Under the pieces are notes generated by a model. The model had not been told where the DNA came from. It did not search any database and saw nothing but the letters and a program-made list of their open reading frames with translations. The position numbers were made by a program, and so were the translations under genes. From Lepidurus packardi (lineage: Eukaryota > Arthropoda > Branchiopoda > Notostraca > Triopsidae), in NCBI GenBank assembly GCA_023053545.1, contig JAKZAN010000006.1, forward strand, positions 1,431,001 to 1,495,000: a DNA stretch of 64,000 bases, read 5' to 3'. This document shows positions 34,575 to 46,997 of this stretch, in pieces; the first letter of the stretch is position 1; each line of letters opens with the position of its first letter.

Positions 34575-35929
34575 TCACGACATGAAAGTCACACAGTTCC
34601 GTTGGGTATCAGCCCAGCATGGGTTGATTTTCTTCTCAGGTGTGGCAACTTGCATCTTATCCACTGCCGTTTGTTAAAAAAGAGTTATAGTTTTAAATGT
34701 ATAAATGTGTAAATGTTTTAAAGGTATTAAATTTATGCACGGAACTGACGTATTTACCATTTTGTAACACATGTAGCATGCGAGAATATTGAAGGCGCTA
34801 AGGATTGAACTACCTTTGACTATAAAGGCCGCATAAGTTTGACATCGCGAAGGAAGTAATTCGGTTAGATTGAAGACCCCCGTTCCAAGAACTACCAAGT
34901 ATGGCAGTGAGCAGAGTAACCGCACTGTCGAATTAACTAGAGTGATCTTGTTTACTTTCGATTAGTTATTGATAGGTCATTAAAGATTAATACAATACTT
35001 TACCACAGTTACAATCACGTTGGCAGATCGTCTCAGTTGATCTTTGTACAAATATAACTGAGAGCCTATCGGGCGTTCGCCTTCATGGTTTAAAAAGCAA
35101 ATCTGGCACCGCAATTCTCTGACTATATAAGGTACTCTGGTCCATGCCAAAACAAAACATCTCACGTAGAGACCAATAAACATGATTATGTACAGAATAT
35201 GGCGGAACTCGTGCACCGTGAAATTCACTGAACACCTGTGGAAAAATTTGCACCACAAGCATGGGCTTTGAGACATGAAATATGCAAGCACTTCTTCTTT
35301 AATAAAAATACTAAGCTTACGTGAAGCCTTCGCCTTCTTGAACGTAGGTCGTCCAGATATCCCAAAAAGGTAGAAAAGATAGGAAAAAAGAGACGAGTAC
35401 GTTTCTAGCCAAAGTCTTCACCACGGGTTGCCATCGCCACAACCGTGAGCGGTATCTATTTTTTGACAAATGGTATCTTTGACGTAAATTAATCAAGTTC
35501 AGCTTGCAATCCAAAATCCAGCAAAATATGCCTGCAATTGAGAACGAGCACAAGGAAACTACATATTGCCATGGAAAATCTTCAAAAGCAAATCACACTT
35601 ACCTTACCTAACATAGCTTGCAAACGGCAATTCAAAAAAAGAGGAAATCTTGCTAAGGTAACCCCTAAAACATTCTGGGCAATAGTTGGATATTGCGTAA
35701 GTATAACCAACAGATGGACACCAGATTCACAAGCAAATCCAAAATTTTGCCAACTTCGTAACGGTACATAAGACGCAATCGAAATTACGGCACTTAAATG
35801 GATACAAATGCATACTGGACCTACATTTGAATATGAAGAGTTTGCATAAGTTATCAACTTCCTTGTTATACCTAATGCTAGGAAAGCATAACCGCAATAT
35901 ACTCGCCATACTTCTAATGGTAACATCAT
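34575..35929 (-). CDS. Gustatory-receptor-like multi-pass membrane protein
   Basis: At least five exons: 35929-35608, 35531-35321, 35235 to about 35003, about 34920 to 34813, and 34663-34575. The first two junctions are in phase; the third-to-fourth junction needs a weak donor. The product, about 310 residues, is hydrophobic with several helices (GPVCICIHLSAVISIASYV, VLVSFFLSFLPFW, HILYIIMFIGLYVRCFVLAW, LLCSLPYLVVLGTGVF). The segment GVFNLTELLPSRCQTY followed by AAFIVK resembles the TM7 region of arthropod gustatory receptors (Gly-x-Phe ... Thr-Tyr then hydrophobics). Fewer helices are visible than the seven expected, so an upstream exon may be missing, the model may be wrong, or the gene may be decaying. 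Family call is inference from one motif and overall character. Confidence 0.4.
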
Positions 35930-37365
35930 TCAAAGGTAAGATCCACAGTGCATTATTGCACCGAGTTTCTGTCACTTGAATTACTAGCCAAATGACCTTG
36001 TTACTTCACACGACAAAGCGTGAACTAATCTGATGAGTTTGCTACAAGTTCTGTGTTCAACGAGGGGCCTGCATTTGCTAACAAGATTACGTCGAAAAGA
36101 CGGTTTCGTGTAGGTTTCGCTTCTATTATCGCATTCAACCGACATACCAGAACTACAGTTTTACTCGACCGCCCCATGGCATTGGTAAACTGATCACAGG
36201 GTAGAAACCACGATACATGATCATGTCAAGGCTAAAAGTAACAACTTGTACTTTTGCTCTTGAACAATATAAAAAAAAATACAAAGATGTGGAAACTCTT
36301 TGTAAGAACCACCTCTGAAGGTCAGTTTCTTGCTAGCTAGGCACGGATTAGGTCATCCTTCCTCAAATCGACGCATGATTCGGTCGCCTACATGTCTTCC
36401 AGTGCATGCAACCATGACGGATACTTTTCAATTTATAATTCAAAATGCTCAAATCCTTCTGAAAAGTTCGGGAAAAGGCGATTGTAGGTGAGCTTAACTT
36501 TACTGAAAGTACAATTAACTAATTACGGTAGCTAATAAAGTATAAAAATTTCCAACCAGTTTGGCTTGACACCACTTACGCTGTACGTGACAAGCTTAAT
36601 AGCTTCACCTGCATATGAGCGATGTGAAGAATTATTTTACATAAACCACAGAGTCCTCTCGCCCTTGAACTAGGGCTTTGACTTGTTTTAGACCTTGACG
36701 AAATCCCAAGGAATCTTCTTAAAGTCTAGTGCCCTCGTGCCTTATAAGTGCGAAAGTAAATTGAGAAAAACAAATTTCAACTGACCGCGGTTTCACAAAT
36801 TGTCAGGTTGGGGCCAACGGTCATGCCCTTTTGGTACAAGAGGGAAAGGACCGCTTTACCTGGATGGACATAAGAATAAGTATATAGGGGATAAAACATT
36901 CTTGGGTTCGTTCGAAAAAGGCCCAAGGCTCGTATCAAGTTTAACCCTACAGCTCATGAAAAGCTGACGTCATAAAAAGGAGCACTGAAAACTCGACAAA
37001 AGATACGTCTTCTTCCTCTCCTGTCAGTCTTGGCCACAGTAACACCTCCAACCTCCCTCAAGCCAAGGTAGCCAAGTTCGGTGTCTCCCGCAACTTCTCC
37101 TCGCTCGGCGGATGTCCATGTGGTGTCTGTGTTGCGTGAATAATTCTGAGTGCAATAAGAACAGCGTTAGCTTGCTTCAAGTCATGTTAGTTGTGTCTTT
37201 GAAGACCACAGTGAAGGTCAGAAGCAGTAGACGAATCTCAAATTAATTAAACTTTATCTTATCTAAAACTCAAGTGCAGAAGTGGGTTCACGAGGTGATT
37301 AAGTGAACAAACATTGCCGGCCAGTGAAGAGAACCAACGCATATAGTTTTTATGTATTTTTAATC
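35930..37365. other. Intergenic region upstream of the mosaic protease
   Basis: About 1.4 kb between divergent genes. No gene seen. The distal part holds the likely protease promoter (CRE and TATA-like element near 36970). Confidence 0.45.
36965..36979 (+). promoter_or_regulatory. CRE plus TATA-like element, candidate promoter of the mosaic protease
   Basis: A perfect CRE (TGACGTCA, 36965-36972) directly abuts ATAAAAAG (36972-36979). A pyrimidine-rich tract with an initiator-like TCAGTC follows near 37024. The first coding ATG is at 37366, leaving a plausible 5' leader. The CRE/TATA arrangement is typical of regulated promoters, but the start site is not demonstrated. Confidence 0.35.
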
Positions 37366-40300
37366 ATGTCTACCACTACTCCATCAACTTCTCCGATGGA
37401 TGATGAAGATTTCAGTGATACGAACCGTCGATTACGTGCACAATCTCAACACCGTCACTACCCAACGCATACAAACATGATAAACGGTTTACAGGTAAAC
37501 GTTTTTGTTCCTTACTTTGCTGTTTGGTTTGAAGTTTTTTGCTTTGCAGTAGAAACAATTGCGCGCGTGTGGAACGAACGAGGTTATAAAAAAGTGACAA
37601 TGAGAATTTAGATCAAGGGCAATAGCTGAAATTGTTTCGCATGTCTAGGAAGAAAGTGAGACAGAAGAAATTCCATTTGTAATTAAGGCAAAACATGCAG
37701 GTCATTAGCCCTTGCAGAAAGGCTAGAAGGCGCACACCGTATGTTAAGAAGGCGTTTCCCATTTTCTAAAACGCGTTCAAATAACGTTCGTCGCTCTTCA
37801 CCTTGACCTCCACGAGGTATGTGCTGATCTCGAGGACCTGTGAATTTGTAAAGAAATGTCTTTGTCAATCGGTTTTTACCTGCTCTGGACAGACGATATC
37901 GCAAAAACCTGAAAATTAATGGCTTTTAACTCCTTCTTATCCGTTTCCGGGTAGGAATCTCTCTAAGTTTAGAAAAACAACTTTTACTGGTTGTTCTGGT
38001 TGGTTTACCTAGAAACGGCCCCGGCGGGTTTAAAATCCACCACAAAAACACAGGGATAAGGAAGGCAATCAACGCAAAACGTAAAAACCTTGAATCAAGT
38101 GCTTGACCACGGGCTACCGCACGTAGGTCATTATCATCTTTTGATACACAACTGTCCAATCCAAAATGGTCTCACGCACCAAGTATGATGGCAATGACCT
38201 GCTGCCCATGGCGGAAAAGCGTGGCTTAGAATGAAAGTAACCATCAACCGTGACCAGAGCTTCCATTTCTTCCAGTTCAGACCCAAGAGAAATTTTACTT
38301 TTGATTTCCTTGTAAGGGCATTCGTCACAGCCGCTCGACGAATGAAAATGAAAATACTGTTGCTGATTACGATTCTTTTTTTTTTTACTTTTGGCTTAAC
38401 CACAAGCTTTTTTGTTCTTTTTATGCCAACTGTGGAATACGTGTGGAATACTCACCCATACGCTATTTTTTTTTATTTCCTAAACGTGTGAGTTTCCTAA
38501 CATGGAAAACTTCGAGATCTATCCGCTGGTTTCATTGCCTTCTAACCCCGAAGGTTACATTTGCATAAGGAAGAAAATAACCTGCTAAACGATCTTGCAT
38601 GCGTATACCGGTTGCTACACCAAAAAAGGTTCATAACGGTATACGTTGAAGACGGAATTAAAAGGGAAGTTCATTTAAGGCAAGGAACAGGCATGCTAGT
38701 TATAGAAACGTTGCTAAGGTGCTAACGGGGAACTGTCAGCTTCCCATGTGTCAACAAAAGGTGTAGAACTCACCAAGGTGTGATGGACGAACGTCCTGGA
38801 GCTTTGAACTTTGGGATATGTATATTATGTAAGATTTAGTTTCCTTAAACTTCTCTATACATTGGGCTAATTTGTATAAATTAGTGCATATATGATTTTA
38901 ACCCTATCACTGCCTTGTTTCGCCTGTACAGGGACCCACACAATTGGACAACTTGTCGTACTGCGACACGAGTTCACCGTACTCTGGCAGTTTAATTCTG
39001 CCATCACCACCCTTAGCTTATAGTCCACCTAACGGCTACACATTGTGGAGCGAAGACGCTTATTTCCAGAAAGGGTCGAAGAAAAAAGTCTGCAATTGGG
39101 TTTTAGCTACTGCCGTTACATTGGTTGTCCTCGGTGTGATTGCCATCGTAGCCGTAGCAGCTTACTTAGCAAGTATGCTTTCAATTTCCTGTTTGGAAAA
39201 CCGACACGTACTTTAACTTTATATTCCTAATGTGTCTTACAGTGTTAACCAACAATCCGGATACAGGGAAATGTAAGTAAAACTAGACAAGAAAGAACGT
39301 AAAAATATGAACTGTAAAAACTCCGTCCTTAGATGATATCGACTTCGAGGGACGGTTAAGAATTATAAAAGGAGACAACTATTCGCATACTTTGTCGAAT
39401 CATATTACAGCAGCTTACCGATCGAAAACAGAGCAATACCAAAGAATGGTAAAGCAGCAATATTATTATACGTTACTTAGTGTTAACTTCGAGATTTTTT
39501 GTTACAGATCGATGCTGTCTACTCCAAGAGTCATTTGAGATATTCGTATCGCCGATGCATAGTCACTGGTTTTTCCAATGGAAGTTTAATTGTGCAGTTT
39601 ATGCTCTACTTCGACCGTCGGAACTTGCCTGTGTAAGTTTTTTTCTTGTACCTTTTTTCCCCTGATCCCAACTATGATTATTGTGGTGGAAAAAGAAAGC
39701 TAAAGGTACTCTTTAGGCAAGTCATTGGGACAGACGAGACGGTCCGGGATGTTATTATTCAAGAAGCTATGGCCATTGAGCCGGTCGCCTTCAAAGAAAA
39801 GATTATTGACATCGACAGCATTGTTATTCAACGTAAGATAAATTATTCCTGTCAAGTTTAAAAGAAAAGGGAAAAAACTCACTGTTTGTCCTCGCTTAGG
39901 GCACTTGAAAGAAGATGCGTTTTCTAGCAGAACGTCCAAGCTACAAGGGCAAGGGCCGGTGGAATTAAGCCACAATTACGTGGAACCAGATGCTATCGGC
40001 TCATACGAAAGAGAAGAGAACATAAATAAGGAACTTGAGGAACTCGATACGACCACCCAAAAAGCTATTCCCTCTTCGACAAGTCCTACACCCTCAAATT
40101 CGACAAACCCTATATTATCAACTTCGACATCAAACGTGGCATTAACTTCGACAACTTTGACAAATACCAACACGGTAACCGAGCAGACGGTCACATTTAG
40201 CTCTACTACAAAACCTAAGGAGGGCGTCCCACACTCTATTACAACAAACACCAGGACTGGTTTACCGCTGGCCTACGCTGATGGACCTTGGATTCCTATC

Positions 40301-43300
40301 ACCGATACCAAGTTAATGAGCCATGAATTCAACGGCGATGTTCACTTCGCGGTCCATTCTGATACCCGAAGTACCCAAACTGCCAATGAACTTCAAAGTA
40401 CTTCTACTTCAACATCTTCACCTCAGACCGAGAATCGTCTCACTTTTAAAATTAGTGATGATTTGACTATCGGTGGAGTTGATCCTAAACGGCCCATAAC
40501 GTTACAAGTAGGCGACGAAGAAGTACACATCAGTCCTGTAGTGGAACTTGTTAACTTCCCCTTCGATTTAATCCAACCAGCACACTTGGAACACAACAGT
40601 AGTACCACAAGCAAGCTTGTTGAAGATATTACCGTTGAAGACATTGTGACTACTCCTGTCAATCTGAACATTACGGAGGAAACTATTCCAATGAACACAT
40701 TTCTAGCAACTCCTGAACCTCTATCAGAAAAGGAAACTACCCCTGCCAATATTTGGCCTACAACGAGGACTACAACTGGGCCGTTTCAAGAACATTTCAC
40801 TAAAGTAAGCAGTACTGAGACGCCCATATTAGCACTCGATACCAACCTGAAATCTGACCGCATCATCGAGGTTTCGAACCCGAAACCTACTCCACCAGCT
40901 GGTCTGGGTCTGACAGCAACGGAATCTTCAGTTAAACCAACCAATACTACACCCTTTTCCTGGGTCAAATGGCTTAGCTTACACTTGACCAGTAATAAAC
41001 CTTCCACGACGCCCCCCTCTTACCGCATTAAGCCAAATATTACCCGAGTAATCAATAATTCTGCCAAAACTTCCCTCGGCGTCGTTGTTCAAGTTCAACA
41101 ACAGTCCCACTCTACTACAAACTCCTCTACCTCGAGTGCCTCTACTACACCAAAACCCATTTCCTATATCGCTGTTCAACCTGTGGGGCCCAAACGTATC
41201 TTTTCACCGGAAAGTTTGCAGCCAGACGCAGTATCACATACTTTGGTAAATGTTGCCAGCAGGCGCCCTGCTCAAAGGAATGACGACCCCCCACCGTTTG
41301 TATTAAATACTGAAGTCATTACATCTACTAGCGTGGAAGTCAGCTACAATAACCAAAGCAAATCCGTACCAAAGCCCAATTTACCTAGCAGTATTCCCCA
41401 AACTATTTCCCTACCCCCACCGGTGAATATTGAAACCGTTTTGAACATACGCGGCTCGAAATTGCTCCACAAAGAAGAAGCGCCTCGCTTAGCAAGAGAC
41501 GTGACTAATAGCAAGGTTGACGTTATTGAGCTAAATACCTCTATGGGTGCCACGTGGTCAATGATTCCTCCGTCAGACATCTTCACAACTGAAAGTCCAT
41601 CTACCCAACCAGAATTCGACCCTGAAGGAGAATTATTTCCTCACGCAAAGAGGCCTATGAATCCCTTGCCGAAAACCGCTGACGAGTCTTGGAATCAGGG
41701 AACTCTTCAACCTATATTACAGGGCAAAAATGCAGCGACGAATTCGCCTATCTACTTCTTCAAATTACAAGAAGGTACAGACATGCAGGATGCCTTGAGC
41801 GACATTTTTGCTGAATTGGCGGCCGGCGAAAGATTGACGGATCTTAACCTACCCCACGTGGTCCCTACCTACAACATGGATCCTAAGCTTGATCAAGTTG
41901 AAAAGCCAAGTTTAGTTGATGCTTTCCCTGCAAAATTTGCTCCTTCGTTTCTTCAGAAGTTATCCACCACAGAACACAATCCAGGTATTCAGGAAGCTTC
42001 GGAAGAATCATCTGCCAGTAACGAAATAGACTCGAATCGCACATCATCCTTAGTCTTCTTGCGCAATGGTACAGGAATACTCCTTTCAACAACTAGCGAA
42101 ACGGATTCGGTTATTATAACAACGGATCAGACCATTGCAGAATGTTCAGAAAACGAATTCCGGTGCGGTAATGGCGAATGCATTTCTTCGCACGCTCGCT
42201 GCAACCAAATGAGGGATTGTCCTGATAATGCTGACGAGAAAAACTGTACTTGTGCAGACTACTTAAAATCCCAATTTGTTACGCGAAAAATCTGCGATGG
42301 TATTGTCGATTGCTGGGATTACTCGGACGAAGTAGACTGTGGTAAGTTGACAATGACGCTTAAACAATAATGATTATGTAATAACCTCATAGAGGGAACT
42401 GGGTACATTCTTATTCGCTGGCACAGCTACAATTTCATGTAATGTTCTCTCTTTCACATAGGTTGGTGCCAGCCAAACCAATTTATTTGTCCCAACAGCA
42501 AAGTTTGTATCGACAAGGAAAGAATTTGTGACGGAACAGAGGATTGCCAGTTTGGCGATGACGAAGTGCAATGCATTACGCTAGCAAATGACGAACAGTC
42601 TGCCGATAGTCTCCCTTACGCTTTATCAGGTGAAGCTTTTTTTTAAAAAAAATAAAATAAAAATAAGAATCTCCTACCTATGATTGAACGACTAAACAAT
42701 TGATTGAATGCAGGCTTTCTGATGGCCCGTAGAAACGGTCGCTGGGGCAAAATGTGTATGCAAAACTTCGACACCGCCATCTCCAAATACCGAGCGGAAT
42801 GGCAAGTTACGGATTTGGGGCGCGCAGTATGCCAAACCCTCACTTACACGTATGAAATACCTAACATAAATGGCCAGCTAATAATTTGTATCCTTAAAAC
42901 TTTTACATTCGTTTAGTGATTTTGACCAAATCGAGCCCCAGTTGGATGAACCCCCAATTTTGGACAGAAAAGCAAGTGACGCGACTTATTTCGAGATTAA
43001 CGAAAGAAGTGAATCGGAGTCGTCGCGGTAAGAATAGTTTAACAGATATTCTTGTGAACTGGAGTTCATGTTCGGGATTTTTGTAAAATAGGATGATGGA
43101 CTACGTGCCAAGTGAATGCCCAAGCAAAAGCGTAGTCCGTATTACTTGCAAGGGTCTACAGTGCGGAGTTCGACCGCGGGCTGGTCTTCATCGAGCAAGG
43201 TAATAAATAGCCTAGTTAACGCGTACCTGGTTTTAATCAACGGTTATTTGGCTATTTGGAGAAGGATTGTCGGAGGAGCAAATTCAACTCCCGGTTCTTG

Positions 43301-44401
43301 GCCTTGGCAAGCAGCTCTCTACAAAGAAGGAGATTTCCAATGCGGCGGAACGCTCATCAACGAAAGGTGGCTCGTTTCTGCGGGTCACTGTTTTTATCAG
43401 TAAATATTTTACTTACTTGAATACGAAAACATAGTGGTAAATGCCTTTACTAGTGCGCTAGACGACCACTGGGTAGCTCGAATGGGCGCACTGAGACGCG
43501 GATCAAATCTTTTATCTCCCTACGAACAGATTCGTACCATTTCCCACATTTTGCTTCATCCTAACTACTTAGACGCAGGATTTGTCAACGATATTTCCTT
43601 ACTTCGCTTGGCAGAACCGGTTCAATTCACGGACTACATCCGGCCAATCTGCTTACCTACGCCAAGTTCAGCAATCAAAGACGGCCGCATGTGTACTGTG
43701 ATCGGCTGGGGCCAATTATTTGAGACAGGCCGCGTTTTTCGTAAGATTTAATCAAAAACTTCACTGAAGCTTGCATGCGAACCCAAAATCAGTGCATCCC
43801 TTTTAACGAATTCTTGATCTAGCAGCTGATACGTTGCAAGAAGTACAATTACCGGTTCTGTCTACTGAAGAATGCCGCAAACGGACGCTGTTCCTGCCCT
43901 TGTACAAATTAACTAGCAACATGTTTTGTGCGGGGTATGAACGCGGAGGAAGAGATGCTTGCTTGGGCGATTCAGGAGGACCTTTAATGTGTCAGGTAAT
44001 GGTAAATTGGGATGACATCATCTGCCCCCTGTCGTAGATGACATCAGCTTCGAGCTAACTGACAACGATTAATAGTTTTTCAAATTCCTAAATTCGAATG
44101 TCACCTAAGTGTGGGCTTATTTTAGGAAAATGACGGCCGTTGGACACTGAACGGCGTCACCTCGAATGGCTATGGCTGTGCTAGAGCTTACAGACCTGGC
44201 GTTTACACAAAAGTTGCTAACTACTTGCCCTGGCTTAACCTAGTAATGAACCAGCAATTTTACAACATAAGTTCTACCAGTCGAAGAAAAAGTAAATGCA
44301 ACGGACACCGGTGCTTGCTGGGCGAGTGCTTATCATCGTCGCATGTGTGCAACGGTATCGCTGAATGTAGCGATGGCAGTGATGAGAAGCAATGTCCCTA
44401 A
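37366..44401 (+). CDS. Type II transmembrane mosaic serine protease (SEA, mucin-like, LDLRa, SRCR, trypsin, LDLRa)
   Basis: Fifteen exons with all fourteen junction phases consistent, giving 1,531 residues. An N-terminal cytosolic segment is followed by one membrane helix (~101-123). A SEA-like domain (~134-250, with [17 protein letters not shown]) follows. One exon (39900-42341) supplies a ~750-residue Thr/Ser/Pro-rich mucin-like stalk. Then come three LDL-receptor class A repeats (~1001-1104, with [16 protein letters not shown]), an SRCR-like region (~1122-1240), and the protease cleaved at RR|IVGG (I1243). The triad is H1283 (SAGHC), D1333 (NDISLL) and S1433 (GDSGGPL); D1427 at the specificity position predicts trypsin-like cleavage after Arg/Lys. 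A further LDLRa repeat follows the protease (~1493-1529), unusual in this family. The usual SWG before the S1 wall reads TSN. It resembles corin/matriptase-type enzymes, but no Frizzled or CUB domain is seen. Confidence 0.93.
37683..38159 (-). CDS. Possible small nested gene in intron 1 of the mosaic protease
   Basis: Two minus-strand open segments can be joined by a GT-AG intron (from after PPGPFLG near 38010 to GPRDQHIP near 37841). They give a short protein with one hydrophobic helix ([16 protein letters not shown]) and a basic C-terminal half ([20 protein letters not shown]...). There is no convincing start codon and no recognised domain. It may be chance. Confidence 0.2.
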
Positions 44402-44776
44402 TTTGACAAGTACGCAAGTGTTACAGGTCAGTGCTTAGCAGGCCTGTCTTTACGCGTAATGTTTTGTACACGTCAGTCATGTGATGAGTTGTAGAGAGTG
44501 TATCTGTATTTGTACATAACGAAATAGCTGGCGTATCCACTATAGTTATCCTGAAACCTGATTTTTGTCTTTATAAAAAAAAGACCTTGCAATTCTTATT
44601 TAAAACGGGGAGAAAGGGCTTGGGCATTTTTTCTTTAACTACCTGTACTAAACGAGATCTCAGGTTGCCTCTAATTGTGAAAAATTGGTTATTTGTCGAT
44701 TAAATTTGCCAGGCTATAATGTAATACTTTCGAGGTGATACAATTGTGAACTATATTTATTTCTTGTGTATACAAA
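44402..44776. other. Convergent spacer between the mosaic protease and MRPS28
   Basis: 375 bp between two 3' ends. AT-rich, no gene seen. Confidence 0.45.
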
Positions 44777-45436
44777 TTAATGTTCGGCACGTTTGACTGG
44801 TGTCCGCAATAAGCCTACTAATGTAGCGTCTGCCTCTCTTAAGGTCATGTCTGTAGTGGAGCCTAAGAACCTTGTGGAAAGCTCTAAAGTTTTCAAACGT
44901 AATTTAACTTTGGCACCACGAACGTAATCCCTAACCAGAAAAATTTCGTATAACTTGCAAGGAAGAAAAGAGAACCTGTACTTCTTACCTTCCATTGCGT
45001 GGCGGTCTTGGACACACACAATGAAACTTGCTTCCAAAATCGATGTACAAATCGTCCCCTACAACATGGAAAACGGTACCTTCCACAATCTTGCCGTCTG
45101 GGTCTCCAAGCTAAAAGTAAAACCATTTTGAAAGAAAAACTACCATTAGAAAAGACCCAAAGCTATGGAGTTTAAAAATACCTGCATCAAATGACTATGC
45201 TTAACTAATGACGCAAAAGTAACTTCTTTTTCAGATCCTAGCTGGTCTACATCCACATTGACCTTAGAAAACTTCTGAAAGGCTTCAGCAAAGCTTCCCC
45301 CAATTTTATTTCGCTTAAGTTCACGATTAGGAAGCGAAAGTTTATCCACAATATCAGTTCCGGTACAGTATAGCTTTACATTAGCAAAAGGTTTGCAGAC
45401 ACGTGCAGAACGCAACACCAAAACACTTGCCGCCAT
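44777..45436 (-). CDS. MRPS28: Mitochondrial small-subunit ribosomal protein MRPS28 (bS1m)
   Basis: A subunit of the mitochondrial 28S ribosome. Exon 1 (45436-45182) begins [17 protein letters not shown], a basic, Ser/Ala-rich presequence suited to mitochondrial import, then [14 protein letters not shown] and [14 protein letters not shown]. Exon 2 gives [40 protein letters not shown] (S1-like fold). Exon 3 gives [40 protein letters not shown], closely matching the family. A start 13 codons upstream (MYFRRKF...) is in frame; the MAAS start is preferred for its typical presequence. The stop is at 44777. Confidence 0.93.
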
Positions 45437-45812
45437 GTTTGCTACATACAAACTAAATTTTCTGCGGAAGTACATCAGGCGGCCGTAGATGGCCTAGGCT
45501 CCGGAATCCTCTGTCGGAATCAAATTTAAGCTCGACATTCGAAATTCGTAGAACCAACAGAAATAGTAATAAAGCTATAGATCAGCAATCATGTCATGTA
45601 ACAAATAACGGTTGCAGCTACCTTATGTGCCATTAATTTTTTCAGCATACAATAAACTATATTATCTCCGTAATTTAAGAAAAAAATCGTATCACGTTTA
45701 CGGAGCCTAGAAATTATCCCATCAACTACTCTCAACGAAGACGTGTAACCAAAAAAAGCTGAAAGCACAGTTTTGATTATGCAAGACTTGTGAATTTTGT
45801 CATAGCCAAATA
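45437..45812. other. Spacer between the LRR gene and MRPS28
   Basis: About 375 bp between two minus-strand genes, holding the LRR gene 3' end and the MRPS28 promoter. No other gene seen. Confidence 0.45.
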
Positions 45813-46997
45813 TCAGTGTCCACACTCAGTAAACATATGTGGTTTCAAGCTGGACAAATCACGGCCATCTGCGCAAGATGTAAACGTCGAAACTCGGCGA
45901 ACCAGTGGTTTCTCCTTAATGAGCCAAGCCAGCGAGCAAGAACAATCCAACGGGTTACCTAAAAAATATAATAACGCATAACGTAAGATAAAACGACAGC
46001 TGCGCAAATACAGTATTAAGTGTATTACCAGCCAGGGTAATCGATCCTTCGCCTTGATTCATGAGCTCCAAAACAGGACGAAATATTCGCTCGTCCAATA
46101 CAGTTATTCGATTATCCGTTAAAAGAATACGCGTATCCTTGCCAATACCTAAGTTTGATAAAAGGAGTTTTACTTATTAACTGACCTATTTAGAGTATAC
46201 GCAGGTTTAGAAAGATAAACTCGTGACTCACCTTTGAAAGTATCGAGGGCAATCGAAGAAATCTGGTTCCGGCTTAAGTCGATGGTATGAATATTGGAGC
46301 GAAAATGCAGGGATCCGGCTCGCAATTCGGTGATATTATTTTCGAAGAAATAGACGTTCTGTAAACTCGGCAAGTTTTCAAAATTTAAGGTGTTGATGGA
46401 TGTCAGGCGTCCCGAGTACAAACTCAAGCTCATTAGCTTGGGTAACTTGGGTAGAGTAGGCGGAGAAGCGAATATGTTATTATATACCATGAGAAACTCA
46501 AGACTGGGCAAAGTTGGAAAGTTGGTCATGGTTTCGAAGCTGGAAGCTACTTCCAGATCCACAAGGGCATCCATTCCTTCTAAACCAGCCAAATCAATGA
46601 TTCGCATGTGGCTGTTGGCAATGGCAAAGTCCGCCAAGCGTTCTTGAGAGGCTTCCAAGGCGTTCTTCTCAATGGCCGTGAGTCCTGTAACGTTATTGAA
46701 GCGGATGGAGACAAAGGATTTATCAAAAAAGACATTGTCTGGCAGCGGTCCTAAGTCCGAGTTTTCCACCGTAAGGGACCGCATTTCGCGAACGGGGAAA
46801 AGGGGCCGAAAAATATGGCTCAGTTGAGTCACGCTACGTAATCCAGAGCATTTCATGTGAATATGATTAACTTCGTAGGAGCACTGACAAGGTGTGATGG
46901 CACTAGCGCTGGGACAAACCTTGGGGTCGTCTTCGGTACGCACTCCGATGGTCGATATGCAAATGAGGAGAACAAATAACGGGACAGAACCAGCCAT
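45813..46997 (-). CDS. Secreted leucine-rich-repeat protein, Oplophorus luciferase 35-kDa-subunit-like
   Basis: An extracellular LRR protein of a type abundant in crustaceans and usually named after the non-catalytic subunit of Oplophorus luciferase; it need not be involved in luminescence. Exon 1 starts at 46997 with a signal peptide (MAGSVPLFVLLICISTIGVRT). An N-terminal cysteine cap follows (VCPSASAITPCQCSYEVNHIHMKC, split here as VCPSASAITPC and QCSYEVNHIHMKC), then repeats such as LPSLEFLMVYNNIF, LPKLPKLMSLSLYS, LPSLQNVYFFENNI and IHTIDLSRNQISSI. Exon 2 continues the repeats (RILLTDNRITVLDERIF). Exon 3 is the C-terminal cap NPLDCSCSLAWLIKEKP, with later Cys residues, ending at 45813. No membrane anchor is seen. 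Partner and ligand are unknown. Confidence 0.85.
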
